From Terrimonas sp937888905 (GTDB lineage Bacteria > Bacteroidota > Bacteroidia > Chitinophagales > Chitinophagaceae): a DNA stretch of 64,000 nt. The translations under genes and the position numbers were made by a program. The notes below the pieces were generated by a model. The model saw nothing but the letters and a program-made list of their open reading frames with translations, made no database searches and was not told the origin of the DNA. Positions 25,523-33,428 of the stretch are shown piece by piece. The first letter of the stretch is position 1. Each line of letters starts with the position of its first letter. Location: assembly GCA_937888905.1 (NCBI GenBank), contig CALATA010000022.1, forward strand, positions 124,001-188,000, read 5' to 3'.

Positions 25523-27643
25523 TTGTTGAAAAAAGAAAAGCTACATATCGCGCTCGTCGGAAACCCCAATAGTGGGAAAAGTTCCTTGTTTAATTGCCTG
25601 ACCGGCCTGAATCAGAAGGTCGGCAATTTTCCGGGCGTAACAGTCGACAAAAAAACCGGGTTCATGCAACTGGGTACGGGCGAGGCTGAAATAACGGACC
25701 TTCCCGGATCTTATAGCTTGTATCCGCGCCGGCTGGATGAATGGGTAAGCTATAAAGTGTTGCTCGGCCAGGACAAAACGGTGAAGGCAGATGTTTTTCT
25801 TGCCGTTGTTGACGCCAGCAATCTCCAGCGTAACCTTCTTTTCTGTACGCAGCTCATCGATCTCAAACTCCCGATCGTAGTGGTATTGACCATGACCGAT
25901 CTTGCCGCACGCAAGGGAATCAAAATCGATACCCCGGAACTTGAACGAGAATTGGGTGTACCCGTTGTTGCTGTTAATCCGAGAAAGCAAAAAGGCATTC
26001 CGGCTTTGAAAAAAGCAATCGAGCAAACAGCACAGGGGCTTTACAAACCACCGGTCAATAATTTCATCGATCTGCAGGCTCTTGCCGGGGCACCGGTCAG
26101 TGATCTGAAAAAAGAAATTCCCGGCATCGGTGACTACACGGCCATTCATTACCTGATCAATCACGAATCATTTGATCTGCCTGTGGATATGCAGGATCGC
26201 ATCGAATCCATCGAGCAGAAAAATGCATTCAATCCAACGAAGACGCAAGCCGAAGAAATATTACAACGATACGGTCGTATCAAACATATCATGCAAGTGG
26301 CGGTATCCGTACCCGATCCATTGCAAAAATCACGGGTCACCGAAAAGATCGACAACCTTTTGCTGCATCGCCGTTGGGGCTACCTGATTTTGCTGGCCGT
26401 ACTCTTTTTACTTTTCCAGAGTGTATTCTGGCTGGCCAGTTATCCGATGGACTGGATCGACGCGGGCACGGCCTCATTCAGTGGATGGTTATCTTCCGTG
26501 CTTCCCGAAAACGGCTGGACCGACCTGCTCATCAACGGCATCATCGCAGGTCTTGGCGGCATCGTCATCTTCGTACCACAGATCGCCATTCTGTTCGGAC
26601 TCATTACCATATTGGAAGATACCGGTTACATGGCGCGGATCAGTTTTCTGACCGACCGGCTTATGCGCAGCGTTGGTTTGAACGGGAAAAGTGTAATGCC
26701 CATGATCAGCGGATTTGCCTGTGCCATTCCCGCCGTGATGAGTGCACGCAATATCGAAAACAGGAAAGAAAGATTACTGACGATTCTCATTACTCCGTTG
26801 ATGAGTTGTTCGGCACGTTTGCCGGTATACACCATTCTCATCGGACTGGTGATTCCCAATAATTATTTGCTTGGATTCATTGGCCTGCAGGGCCTGGTGA
26901 TGCTCGGACTTTACCTGCTCGGATTTGTAATGGCACTGATCGTTTCTTATGTAGCAAAATGGTTTATCAACATCAACGAAAAAAGTTTCTTCATTCTTGA
27001 ATTACCGGTATATCACTCACCTCGCTGGAAGAATGTGTTGAACACGATGGTAGAGAAAGCCAAGATTTTTGTGTTGCAGGCCGGTAAAGTGATCATGATC
27101 ATCAGCCTTGTACTTTGGGTATTGCAATCATTTGGTCCCGGCGACCGGATGCACCGCGTTACAGAAAAATACGAAGCCGCACTTGCGCAACCGGGCGCCG
27201 ACTCAACCCAACTCAAGTTTGACTACGACAACGAGCATCTGGAAAACTCCTATGTCGGCATTGCCGGTAAAGCGATCGAACCGGTAGTGAGTCCGTTGGG
27301 ATATGACTGGAAAATTGGTATTGCCCTGATCACTTCTTTTGCAGCGCGCGAAGTATTTGTCGGCACAATGGCCACTCTTTATAGTGTGGAAGATGACGGC
27401 GAAGAAAATGCGACACTCAAAGAAAAAATGCATGCGGCCGTTCGCGCGGATGGCACACCCGTATATACACTCGCCACCGGAGTATCACTCATGGTCTTTT
27501 ATGTATTTGCCATGCAATGTATGAGTACGCTCGCGATCGTCCGCAGAGAAACGCGCTCCTGGAAATGGCCTGCGATACAACTGGTATACATGACGGCATT
27601 GGCTTATGCCATGAGCTGGCTGGTTTACCAACTATTCAGGTAG
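25523..27643 (+). CDS. feoB: Ferrous iron transporter FeoB
   Basis: Inner-membrane Fe(II) uptake protein, 706 residues. The N-terminal cytoplasmic G domain has GNPNSGKSS (G1), a GVTVD switch, DLPGSYSL (G3) and VLTMTD (G4). A helical spacer leads to the membrane part with two Gate domains and the FeoB C-terminal region. The conserved SGFACAIPAVMSAR and SCSARLPVYTI segments are present. No ATG is available, and TTG at 25523 (or 25526) immediately before LKKEKLHIALVG is the only sensible start. The 3' end overlaps the convergent serine hydrolase gene by 12 bases. FeoA is encoded separately about 4 kb away (31757-31987). Confidence 0.95.
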   Translation: MLKKEKLHIALVGNPNSGKSSLFNCLTGLNQKVGNFPGVTVDKKTGFMQLGTGEAEITDLPGSYSLYPRRLDEWVSYKVLLGQDKTVKADVFLAVVDASNLQRNLLFCTQLIDLKLPIVVVLTMTDLAARKGIKIDTPELERELGVPVVAVNPRKQKGIPALKKAIEQTAQGLYKPPVNNFIDLQALAGAPVSDLKKEIPGIGDYTAIHYLINHESFDLPVDMQDRIESIEQKNAFNPTKTQAEEILQRYGRIKHIMQVAVSVPDPLQKSRVTEKIDNLLLHRRWGYLILLAVLFLLFQSVFWLASYPMDWIDAGTASFSGWLSSVLPENGWTDLLINGIIAGLGGIVIFVPQIAILFGLITILEDTGYMARISFLTDRLMRSVGLNGKSVMPMISGFACAIPAVMSARNIENRKERLLTILITPLMSCSARLPVYTILIGLVIPNNYLLGFIGLQGLVMLGLYLLGFVMALIVSYVAKWFININEKSFFILELPVYHSPRWKNVLNTMVEKAKIFVLQAGKVIMIISLVLWVLQSFGPGDRMHRVTEKYEAALAQPGADSTQLKFDYDNEHLENSYVGIAGKAIEPVVSPLGYDWKIGIALITSFAAREVFVGTMATLYSVEDDGEENATLKEKMHAAVRADGTPVYTLATGVSLMVFYVFAMQCMSTLAIVRRETRSWKWPAIQLVYMTALAYAMSWLVYQLFR

Positions 27644-28531
27644 TGGCGTCCATTTATCTTTCGGCTCAAAGTACTCCCACAACATCGTTGAGATTTTTCG
27701 GGTAAGCGTCCAGGCCTCGTTACTCTTCCTCCAGCTACGGTCCTTATTATTTTTGGTAAAAATGCAGAAGATATACGGATTGTTAGGAGCATTCACCAGC
27801 AAGGCTTCATTCCGGGATTGATCCACGCAACCGTTTTTGCTGAATACTTCGATGTAAGGTGGAATAACGGAAATCGCTTCTTCCTGATCCCAGAAATTGC
27901 GGCCCATGCAGCGCATCATACGGTCGCAGGCAGCAGGTGAAAAAATCTCGTTACGGTAAATCCGTTCGAAGATCTCTCCCATTTCTCTCGGAGTTGTTTG
28001 TCCCCAACCATATAGCTTGCGGATGTCTTCGCGGCCGGGTGTTCTGGAATTGACGCGTGTGTCTTTGAAACCAAGACTGTCTAAAATCTGGTTGATGCTT
28101 GTGCCGCCACCAGCCAGGCCTTGCAACCAAAGGCTTGCAGTATTGTCACTGGTAGTCATCATCAGCATCATCACTTTTTTCAATCTTATTTTTTCGCCGT
28201 CCTTAAAAGAACCGAGAATATCTTCTCCGGCATAGAGCAATGAGTCGCGATAAATAATTGTTGAATCGTAGACCAATTCACCGCGCTCGAGTTTCTGCAT
28301 AATGCCCAGCAGGATCGGTACTTTCACAATACTGGCGGTTGGGAAAATAGTATCCGCATTGAAAACGGCAATTTTTCCGGTCTTTAGATTTTTTACATAA
28401 ATACCGATATCACCGTTGAAGCCGGACACGGCTTCGCGCAAACGGGTTTCCAGTTTTTTATCTGTCTGCTGTGCAAACGATGCAGCGGAGAAAAAAAGGC
28501 CGAGGAAAAGAATAGAAAAATTTCGTCTCAT
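27632..28531 (-). CDS. Exported class A beta-lactamase-fold serine hydrolase
   Basis: A 299-residue exported protein (signal peptide about 1-20, ending ASFAQ) with a class A beta-lactamase-type catalytic domain. Ser67-x-x-Lys70 lies in TASIVKVP, Ser128-Asp129-Asn130 in TTSDNTAS, and an omega-loop Glu168 in GRED. The usual KTG triad is KNG (232-234). A substitution at this place would be expected to alter beta-lactam recognition, so I do not call it a resistance enzyme. It begins within the stop region of the upstream M20 amidohydrolase gene (ATGA overlap), so the two are co-translated. It may act on peptidoglycan-derived or peptide substrates in the periplasm. Confidence 0.8.
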   Translation of the reverse strand: MRRNFSILFLGLFFSAASFAQQTDKKLETRLREAVSGFNGDIGIYVKNLKTGKIAVFNADTIFPTASIVKVPILLGIMQKLERGELVYDSTIIYRDSLLYAGEDILGSFKDGEKIRLKKVMMLMMTTSDNTASLWLQGLAGGGTSINQILDSLGFKDTRVNSRTPGREDIRKLYGWGQTTPREMGEIFERIYRNEIFSPAACDRMMRCMGRNFWDQEEAISVIPPYIEVFSKNGCVDQSRNEALLVNAPNNPYIFCIFTKNNKDRSWRKSNEAWTLTRKISTMLWEYFEPKDKWTPLPE

Positions 28532-29802
28532 TTCAAAAAGTCTATTACGATTTGACAGAATGCGCGGATGCCGGGTTTCATGCCGCTGTCATCCACAAAA
28601 AAGTCGGGTGTATGATGAGGCGGGGCCTTGGCCGGATCGTTTCCGGCCGGCATGCCGCCGAGGTAAAAAAAGAAAGCGGGCGCCTTCGTGCCGTAATAAG
28701 AAAAATCTTCCGCGCCGGTTACCCATTCTCTTTCTTTTACGCGGTCGGCACCCAACGCGGCACGCAGCGACGGCAATGTGCGATTGACCAATGCAGGATC
28801 ATTGAACGTGACCAATGTTTTTGTATCGATCACGGCTTCGGTCTGCACGCCGGCGGCCTCGCCGATCAGGCGGATGGTTTTGTAAAAATGTTCGTGCACC
28901 TGGAGTTGCATGGCACTGTCGAGTGTGCGGATCGTTCCGAGCATGGTACACTCTTCCGGAATAATGTTATTGCGGACTCCTGACTGAATTTTTCCGACCG
29001 TGATAACCACCGGCGCTTTGGTCAATTCTGAATAACGGCTTACGATATACTGCAGGCCGTTGATGATCTGCGCAGCAGCGGCAATCGGATCGGCGCCTTT
29101 CCAGGGTTGAGATCCGTGGCTTGCGCGGCCTTTTATTTTAATGGAAAAAAAATCGGCAGCGGCCATGAAAGCGCCGGGTTTGTATTCGATCGTGCCCGCT
29201 TCAATATTTGATTCGATATGCAAACCAAAAACCGCGTCGACACGGGGATTTTCCATCACGCCTTCCTTTACCATCAATGCAGCTCCTCCTTCTTCCCCGT
29301 CGGGCGCTCCTTCTTCGGCGGGTTGAAAAATAAACTTTACGGTACCTTTCAGTTCCGAACGATAGGCCGTCAGTACTTCAGCCACGCTCATCAGCATAGC
29401 CACATGTGTATCATGTCCGCAGGCATGCATCACACCTACTTCTTCATTATTATATTGTGTTTTTACTTTTGAGGCGTAAGGCAACGGCACGCGCTCAGTC
29501 ACAGGTAAGGCATCCATGTCTGCACGCAGTGCAATGCAGGGACCGGGTTTGCCTCCTTTGAGAATGGCTACGACGCCGGTTTTTGCTACTTGTTCTTTTA
29601 CCTCCAAGCCCAATTGCCGCAAATGATCGGCGACCAGTTTGGCTGTTTTGAATTCGCGGTTGCCTAGTTCGGGATGCTGGTGAAGCTGATGTCGCCAGGC
29701 GATACATTTCGGTTCAACTTTATCGATGGCATCCGAAACTTTTTTCGGCAATTGCGCATGGGCAAATGCGGAAATAAAAAGAAGGAGCAGCAGCAGGCGC
29801 AT
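28528..29802 (-). CDS. Exported M20-family amidohydrolase
   Basis: A 424-residue metal-dependent amidohydrolase of the IAA-amino-acid hydrolase/carboxypeptidase Ss1 type, preceded by a signal peptide (MRLLLLLLFISAFAHAQ). Metal-binding and catalytic motifs: RHQLHQHPEL, HACGHDTHVAML (with the metal Cys/His), PAEEGAPDGEEGG, GLHIES, and the dimerisation domain with SHGSQPWKGADP. The ATG at 29802 was chosen because it starts a clear signal peptide. It forms a two-gene operon with the serine hydrolase gene downstream. The substrate is an N-acyl amino acid or peptide and cannot be narrowed. Confidence 0.88.
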   Translation of the reverse strand: MRLLLLLLFISAFAHAQLPKKVSDAIDKVEPKCIAWRHQLHQHPELGNREFKTAKLVADHLRQLGLEVKEQVAKTGVVAILKGGKPGPCIALRADMDALPVTERVPLPYASKVKTQYNNEEVGVMHACGHDTHVAMLMSVAEVLTAYRSELKGTVKFIFQPAEEGAPDGEEGGAALMVKEGVMENPRVDAVFGLHIESNIEAGTIEYKPGAFMAAADFFSIKIKGRASHGSQPWKGADPIAAAAQIINGLQYIVSRYSELTKAPVVITVGKIQSGVRNNIIPEECTMLGTIRTLDSAMQLQVHEHFYKTIRLIGEAAGVQTEAVIDTKTLVTFNDPALVNRTLPSLRAALGADRVKEREWVTGAEDFSYYGTKAPAFFFYLGGMPAGNDPAKAPPHHTPDFFVDDSGMKPGIRAFCQIVIDFLK

Positions 29803-29923
29803 GGGCTGGAATTTGTATGAATTTAGTTTAAATGTCGCAAAGCGAAGCATCATATAAACGGTCAAAAGTTTTTATAAAAAACGACGTCCAAAAAGTTATA
29901 CCTTGTACGCCAAGAACCCTGCT

Positions 29924-31162
29924 ATGTTACTGCGCCATTTTTCATTTCTGAAATCGGTACTGTTGCACGCCGTCACTGCATACGGCGGTCCGCAAGCGCA
30001 TATGGGTATGATGATGAAAACATTTGTGCGGCAGACGCCTTACATTACGGAGCAGGAATTACTCGAGTACAATGCATTTTGTCAGTTGCTGCCCGGTGCA
30101 TCTTCCACACAAACAATTACGCTCATCGGTTATAAACGCGGCGGTGTTCCGCTGGCCATTCTTACACTGGCTATCTGGATCTTGCCTGCGTGTTTTTTAA
30201 TGGGCATGCTGTCGTTTCTGCTCCGGTACATCGACCAGCGGGCGCTGCATACAGATATATTCAAATTCATTGCGCCGATGGCGGTGGGGTTTCTGCTGTA
30301 TTCCTGTTTCACTGCATTTCCCCATGCCGTAAAAAATACGATCACCACGGTGATCATGCTGGTGGGTAGTCTTGTCACCTTTTTCTTTTTCCGTTCACCG
30401 TTTGTTTTTCCTGCGCTGATCCTCATTGGTGGTGTTACTACCAATCTCAGTCACAAGCGGATTCCGCAGGTGCATGAGAAACCGAGGAAAATAAGGTGGT
30501 GGAACTTCTGGTTGTTTGGTATCATCTTTCTTGCGGCTGGTGTACTCAGTGAAACAGCGAGAAAAAATGAATGGGCCCATCGCAAGCCGTTGAACCTTTT
30601 CGAGAACACCTACCGGATGGGCAGCCTGGTGTTTGGCGGCGGGCAGGTGTTGATGCCAATGATGATCGAACAGTTCAGCGTGCGCCCGGAGGTGGTGAAA
30701 GAAAAAAACCCAAACGTAATTCAGATCGACAAAAACGACATGTACACCGGGATGGGAATCGTGCGGGCGGTACCGGGACCAGTATTTTCGATCGCATCTT
30801 TTACCGGTGGAATGGCGTTGAAAGACATGGGACCAGAAATGCAAACTGTTGGCTGTATCATTGGGTCGGTAGCTATTTTTCTGCCGAGTGCATTATTGGT
30901 GTTGTTCTTTTTTCCGATCTGGAATAACCTGAAAAAATATGCGGTCATCTATCGTTCGCTGGAAGGTATCAATGCGGTGGTGGTGGGAATCATGATCGGT
31001 TCCACCTTTTACCTGATGAAAGATATATCGCTCATCGATGTGAAGACGGTAAGCCTGATGAATATCGGTGTGATTACCGGTACGAGTTTGTTGCTGGCCT
31101 ATTCGAAACTTCCGGCACCGGTGATCGTGATCGTGTGCCTCATCCTTGGTTACTTTTGGTAA
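29924..31162 (+). CDS. chrA: Chromate transporter (CHR) family protein
   Basis: A 412-residue membrane protein of the CHR family, with two homologous halves each of about five or six helices. The N-terminal half has the signature VTAYGGPQAHMGMM and QLLPGASSTQTITLIGYKRGG. The second half has the related GSLVFGGGQVLMPMM and RAVPGPVFSIASFTGG. Family members export chromate or have unknown anion substrates, and nothing here proves chromate resistance. A TTG 21 bases upstream is in frame, but it lies within a TACCTTG promoter-like sequence, so I prefer the ATG. Confidence 0.85.
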   Translation: MLLRHFSFLKSVLLHAVTAYGGPQAHMGMMMKTFVRQTPYITEQELLEYNAFCQLLPGASSTQTITLIGYKRGGVPLAILTLAIWILPACFLMGMLSFLLRYIDQRALHTDIFKFIAPMAVGFLLYSCFTAFPHAVKNTITTVIMLVGSLVTFFFFRSPFVFPALILIGGVTTNLSHKRIPQVHEKPRKIRWWNFWLFGIIFLAAGVLSETARKNEWAHRKPLNLFENTYRMGSLVFGGGQVLMPMMIEQFSVRPEVVKEKNPNVIQIDKNDMYTGMGIVRAVPGPVFSIASFTGGMALKDMGPEMQTVGCIIGSVAIFLPSALLVLFFFPIWNNLKKYAVIYRSLEGINAVVVGIMIGSTFYLMKDISLIDVKTVSLMNIGVITGTSLLLAYSKLPAPVIVIVCLILGYFW

Positions 31163-31168
31163 CAAACA

Positions 31169-31741
31169 TTACTTTTTATAGTAGCCTCCCTTTTCGATCT
31201 CTTCTCTCACATTTTCGGGTACGAGATAGCGGACTGATTTACCGTCGCGGATAAGCTGGCGGATCTGCGTGGCGGAAATCTCAAGCAATGGAGCATTGGC
31301 CTGATGCAAATCTGCATTCAGTTCGTTGTTAATCGGAAAACCCGGACGATCGTAAACGTAGATTGGGTAATTGTTGATAATGAAGGAGGCGTTGTGCCAC
31401 TTGCCGAGATTCTGAAAACTGTCACCACCCATGATAATACTGAATTCGTAGCCGGGGTATTTTTCTGCAAGGTGCGTCAATGTGGTGGCGGTATAGGACG
31501 GTTTGGGCAAAGAGAACTCTATATCGGAAGCGCGGAGACGATCATCACCATCAATGGCTACGCGTACCAGGTGCAGGCGGTCGTACTCGTTGAGTAGGGT
31601 CTTGCTTTCTTTGAATGGATTTTGCGGAGAGATTACAAACCAAACCTTCTGCAAACCGGTTTGATTGAGCAGGTGGTTTGCGATGATCAGGTGACCGGTA
31701 TGAATAGGATTGAAGGAACCGAAAAATAAACCAACTTTCAT
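31169..31741 (-). CDS. nadD: Nicotinate-nucleotide adenylyltransferase NadD
   Basis: It adenylates nicotinate mononucleotide in NAD synthesis. The 190-residue protein starts with the nucleotidyltransferase motif GLFFGSFNPIHTGHL. ISATQIRQLIRDGKSVRYLVP is the conserved C-terminal ISxTxIR motif region. It follows feoA by 15 bases on the same strand. NadA, the quinolinate synthase of the same pathway, is encoded at 48236-49246. Confidence 0.95.
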   Translation of the reverse strand: MKVGLFFGSFNPIHTGHLIIANHLLNQTGLQKVWFVISPQNPFKESKTLLNEYDRLHLVRVAIDGDDRLRASDIEFSLPKPSYTATTLTHLAEKYPGYEFSIIMGGDSFQNLGKWHNASFIINNYPIYVYDRPGFPINNELNADLHQANAPLLEISATQIRQLIRDGKSVRYLVPENVREEIEKGGYYKK

Positions 31742-31756
31742 CTAAAAAATTGAATA

Positions 31757-31987
31757 TCAATCAATTGTGTTAACAACAATATGGCCTGCTTCATTTTTTC
31801 TGAGGCTGAGTGTATAACCGGCAACTGCTACAGACACCGGATCTCCGAGTGGTGCCACATTTTCTACCACGATTTTCTCACCTGGCAGACAACCCATTTC
31901 CATGAGTTTCAGAAAAATTTCTTCCGACGTGAATTCCTTGATAATCGCTTCTTGTCCGGGCTTGAGTTCTGACAGTAATGTTTCCAT
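31757..31987 (-). CDS. feoA: Ferrous iron transport accessory protein FeoA
   Basis: A 76-residue SH3-like FeoA domain protein with LLSELKPGQEAIIKEF, then MEMGCLPGEKIVVENVAPLG and a C-terminal SLRKNEAGHIVV. The frame can be extended to a TTG at 32005. That codon lies within the TAGCTTTG promoter motif, so the ATG at 31987 is the better start. It is separated from feoB and paired instead with nadD. Confidence 0.9.
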   Translation of the reverse strand: METLLSELKPGQEAIIKEFTSEEIFLKLMEMGCLPGEKIVVENVAPLGDPVSVAVAGYTLSLRKNEAGHIVVNTID

Positions 31988-32002
31988 GGTGTTGTATTCC
32001 TG

Positions 32003-32010
32003 CAAAGCTA
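32003..32010 (-). promoter_or_regulatory. -7 promoter motif TAGCTTTG before feoA
   Basis: A minus-strand match to TAnnTTTG that ends 15 bases before the ATG at 31987. The palindrome found at feoB is not present here. Confidence 0.5.
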
Positions 32011-32047
32011 ACGTTGTATTCTGGGGTTTGTTTACGAATTTTGAAAA

Positions 32048-32503
32048 ATGAACATAGTAACGTCTTCAGTTTCATTTTTCTCCGAATATCCGGTCACGCT
32101 TCGGCATCGTCGCTTATTAAAGCAATTTATAATTTCGTTGTTCCGCAGCGAGGGAAAAAAGCTTCAACACCTGAATTACATTTTTTGCAGTGATGAGAAG
32201 GTTTTGGAGATCAACAAGACCTATCTCAGGCATGATTACTATACCGATATTATTACGTTCGAACTTCAGCCGAAAGGCGAACCTGTGGAGGGTGATATCT
32301 TTATCAGTGTAGAGCGGGTGAAGGACAATGCCCAACAACTGGAGCAGACACAGACGCGCGAGCTTCACCGGGTAATCTTCCATGGCGCCCTTCATTTGTG
32401 TGGATACAGGGATAAAACAGCAAAAGAGGAAAAGCTGATGAGGTCGAAAGAAGATCATTACCTGGACAAGTATGAGAAATTTCTCCGGAAGAAATCTAAA
32501 TAA
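32048..32503 (+). CDS. ybeY: Endoribonuclease YbeY (rRNA maturation factor)
   Basis: A zinc-dependent endoribonuclease for 16S rRNA 3' maturation and ribosome quality control, 151 residues. The metal-binding motif is HGALHLCGYRD (HxxxHxxGYxD) near residues 115-125. LRHDYYTDIITFEL is the conserved central segment. It is divergent from feoA, 60 bases away, and is followed by a good terminator. Confidence 0.94.
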   Translation: MNIVTSSVSFFSEYPVTLRHRRLLKQFIISLFRSEGKKLQHLNYIFCSDEKVLEINKTYLRHDYYTDIITFELQPKGEPVEGDIFISVERVKDNAQQLEQTQTRELHRVIFHGALHLCGYRDKTAKEEKLMRSKEDHYLDKYEKFLRKKSK

Positions 32504-32527
32504 GCCTTCTTGATAAATGATTGCGAA

Positions 32528-32558
32528 AAACCTCTGACTTATAATCAGAGGTTTGTTT
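32528..32558 (+). terminator. Rho-independent terminator after ybeY
   Basis: A perfect 10-bp stem (AAACCTCTGA with TCAGAGGTTT) has a 7-base loop and is followed by GTTTATT. It begins 25 bases after the stop codon. Confidence 0.85.
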
Positions 32559-32582
32559 ATTCTTACCTCTCCGCCTTGTTAA

Positions 32583-33394
32583 TGTTTCACGTGGAACAAG
32601 CCTTTGTTCTTGAATCGATAGCGATTTTCTGAGACGGGCTATATGAGTTAAGAACCTTTGCACTTCGTTTCACGTGAAACAGATAGTTATGGAGGAATAA
32701 GCGACCTCCCCAGAGCAGCAATTCGCTCACCTGGAATAAAGCGGAAACTTCTATAATACTCACAAATACGCCGCTTACCTGCTGAATTACCTCTGCCCTC
32801 TGCTCAAAGACTTTCCGTTTCACGTGAAACAAAAGACCAAAGGAGCGACTTCCGATAAACTTCTTCTGCGCAGTCCGGGCCAGGAACTAAGCACTCAAAC
32901 GATCCGTTTTATGAAATAACCTGCTCCTATTAATCCCTGTCCTACCACCAGCAGGTTTCACGTGAAACGACACTCACCGCGTCCAGAACAACTGCACCAG
33001 TCCAAGGCGAGCCGTAACCTTTCTTTCCCACGCCTCTCCACGCCCAATTATCTTAACCACCTATTGACGCTTGCTATCATGTTCCACGTGAAACGGAATA
33101 TGCGCAACTTCGAACAAGGTAGCTGTGGCTTAGATTCTATCTGAAACCGCAAGCCTCCTGCTGATTCGGCTTATAACGAAGGTCCTTTCTGGGGATGGTA
33201 TTGTTCTAGTTGATCAACCTCGCGACCCGTTCATTCGTTCCACGTGGAACAAGATCGCGAACGTGTGTTTTGGAACACCATGGTATATTCAAAAAATAAG
33301 AGCGCCAGCCTCCTCTAACGAATAGCGGCGTTTCACGTGAAACACGCTTGTGCTTCAGTCAATGCCTAAACTTCGTCGCGTTCCACGTGGAACA
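32583..33394. repeat. Cluster of eight parS-like ParB-binding palindromes
   Basis: This gene-free stretch between ybeY and mnmG contains eight 16-bp sites of the form (T/C/G)GTT(T/C)CACGTG(A/G)AAC(A/G). They start at 32583, 32666, 32816, 32954, 33080, 33236, 33329 and 33379. The consensus equals the bacterial parS centromere bound by ParB/Spo0J (TGTTTCACGTGAAACA). Spacing between starts runs from 50 to 156 bases, so this is neither a tandem repeat nor a CRISPR. The sequence between sites shows no convincing gene. The cluster should be the chromosome segregation centre near the origin. The parA and parB genes are not in the window. Confidence 0.88.
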
Positions 33395-33415
33395 AGGAGG
33401 CTCCTGCTTTTATCC

Positions 33416-33423
33416 TACCTTTG
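33416..33423 (+). promoter_or_regulatory. -7 promoter motif TACCTTTG before mnmG
   Basis: It matches TAnnTTTG and ends 5 bases before the ATG. The last parS-like site is only 22 bases upstream, so bound ParB could affect this promoter. Confidence 0.5.
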
Positions 33424-33428
33424 CTCCC

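Noticed and set aside
27632..28531. Beta-lactam resistance gene
   Set aside because: The KTG triad is changed to KNG and the gene is paired with an amidohydrolase gene; resistance cannot be claimed.
29924..31162. Chromate resistance determinant
   Set aside because: CHR family membership is clear, but chromate transport is not shown for many members and no chrB regulator is present.
32587..33144. Short open frames between ybeY and mnmG
   Set aside because: They run through the parS-like palindromes, have no family resemblance, and are on both strands.
32583..33394. CRISPR array or tandem repeat
   Set aside because: The repeated unit is a 16-bp palindrome with irregular 50-156 base spacing and no conserved longer repeat; it fits parS.
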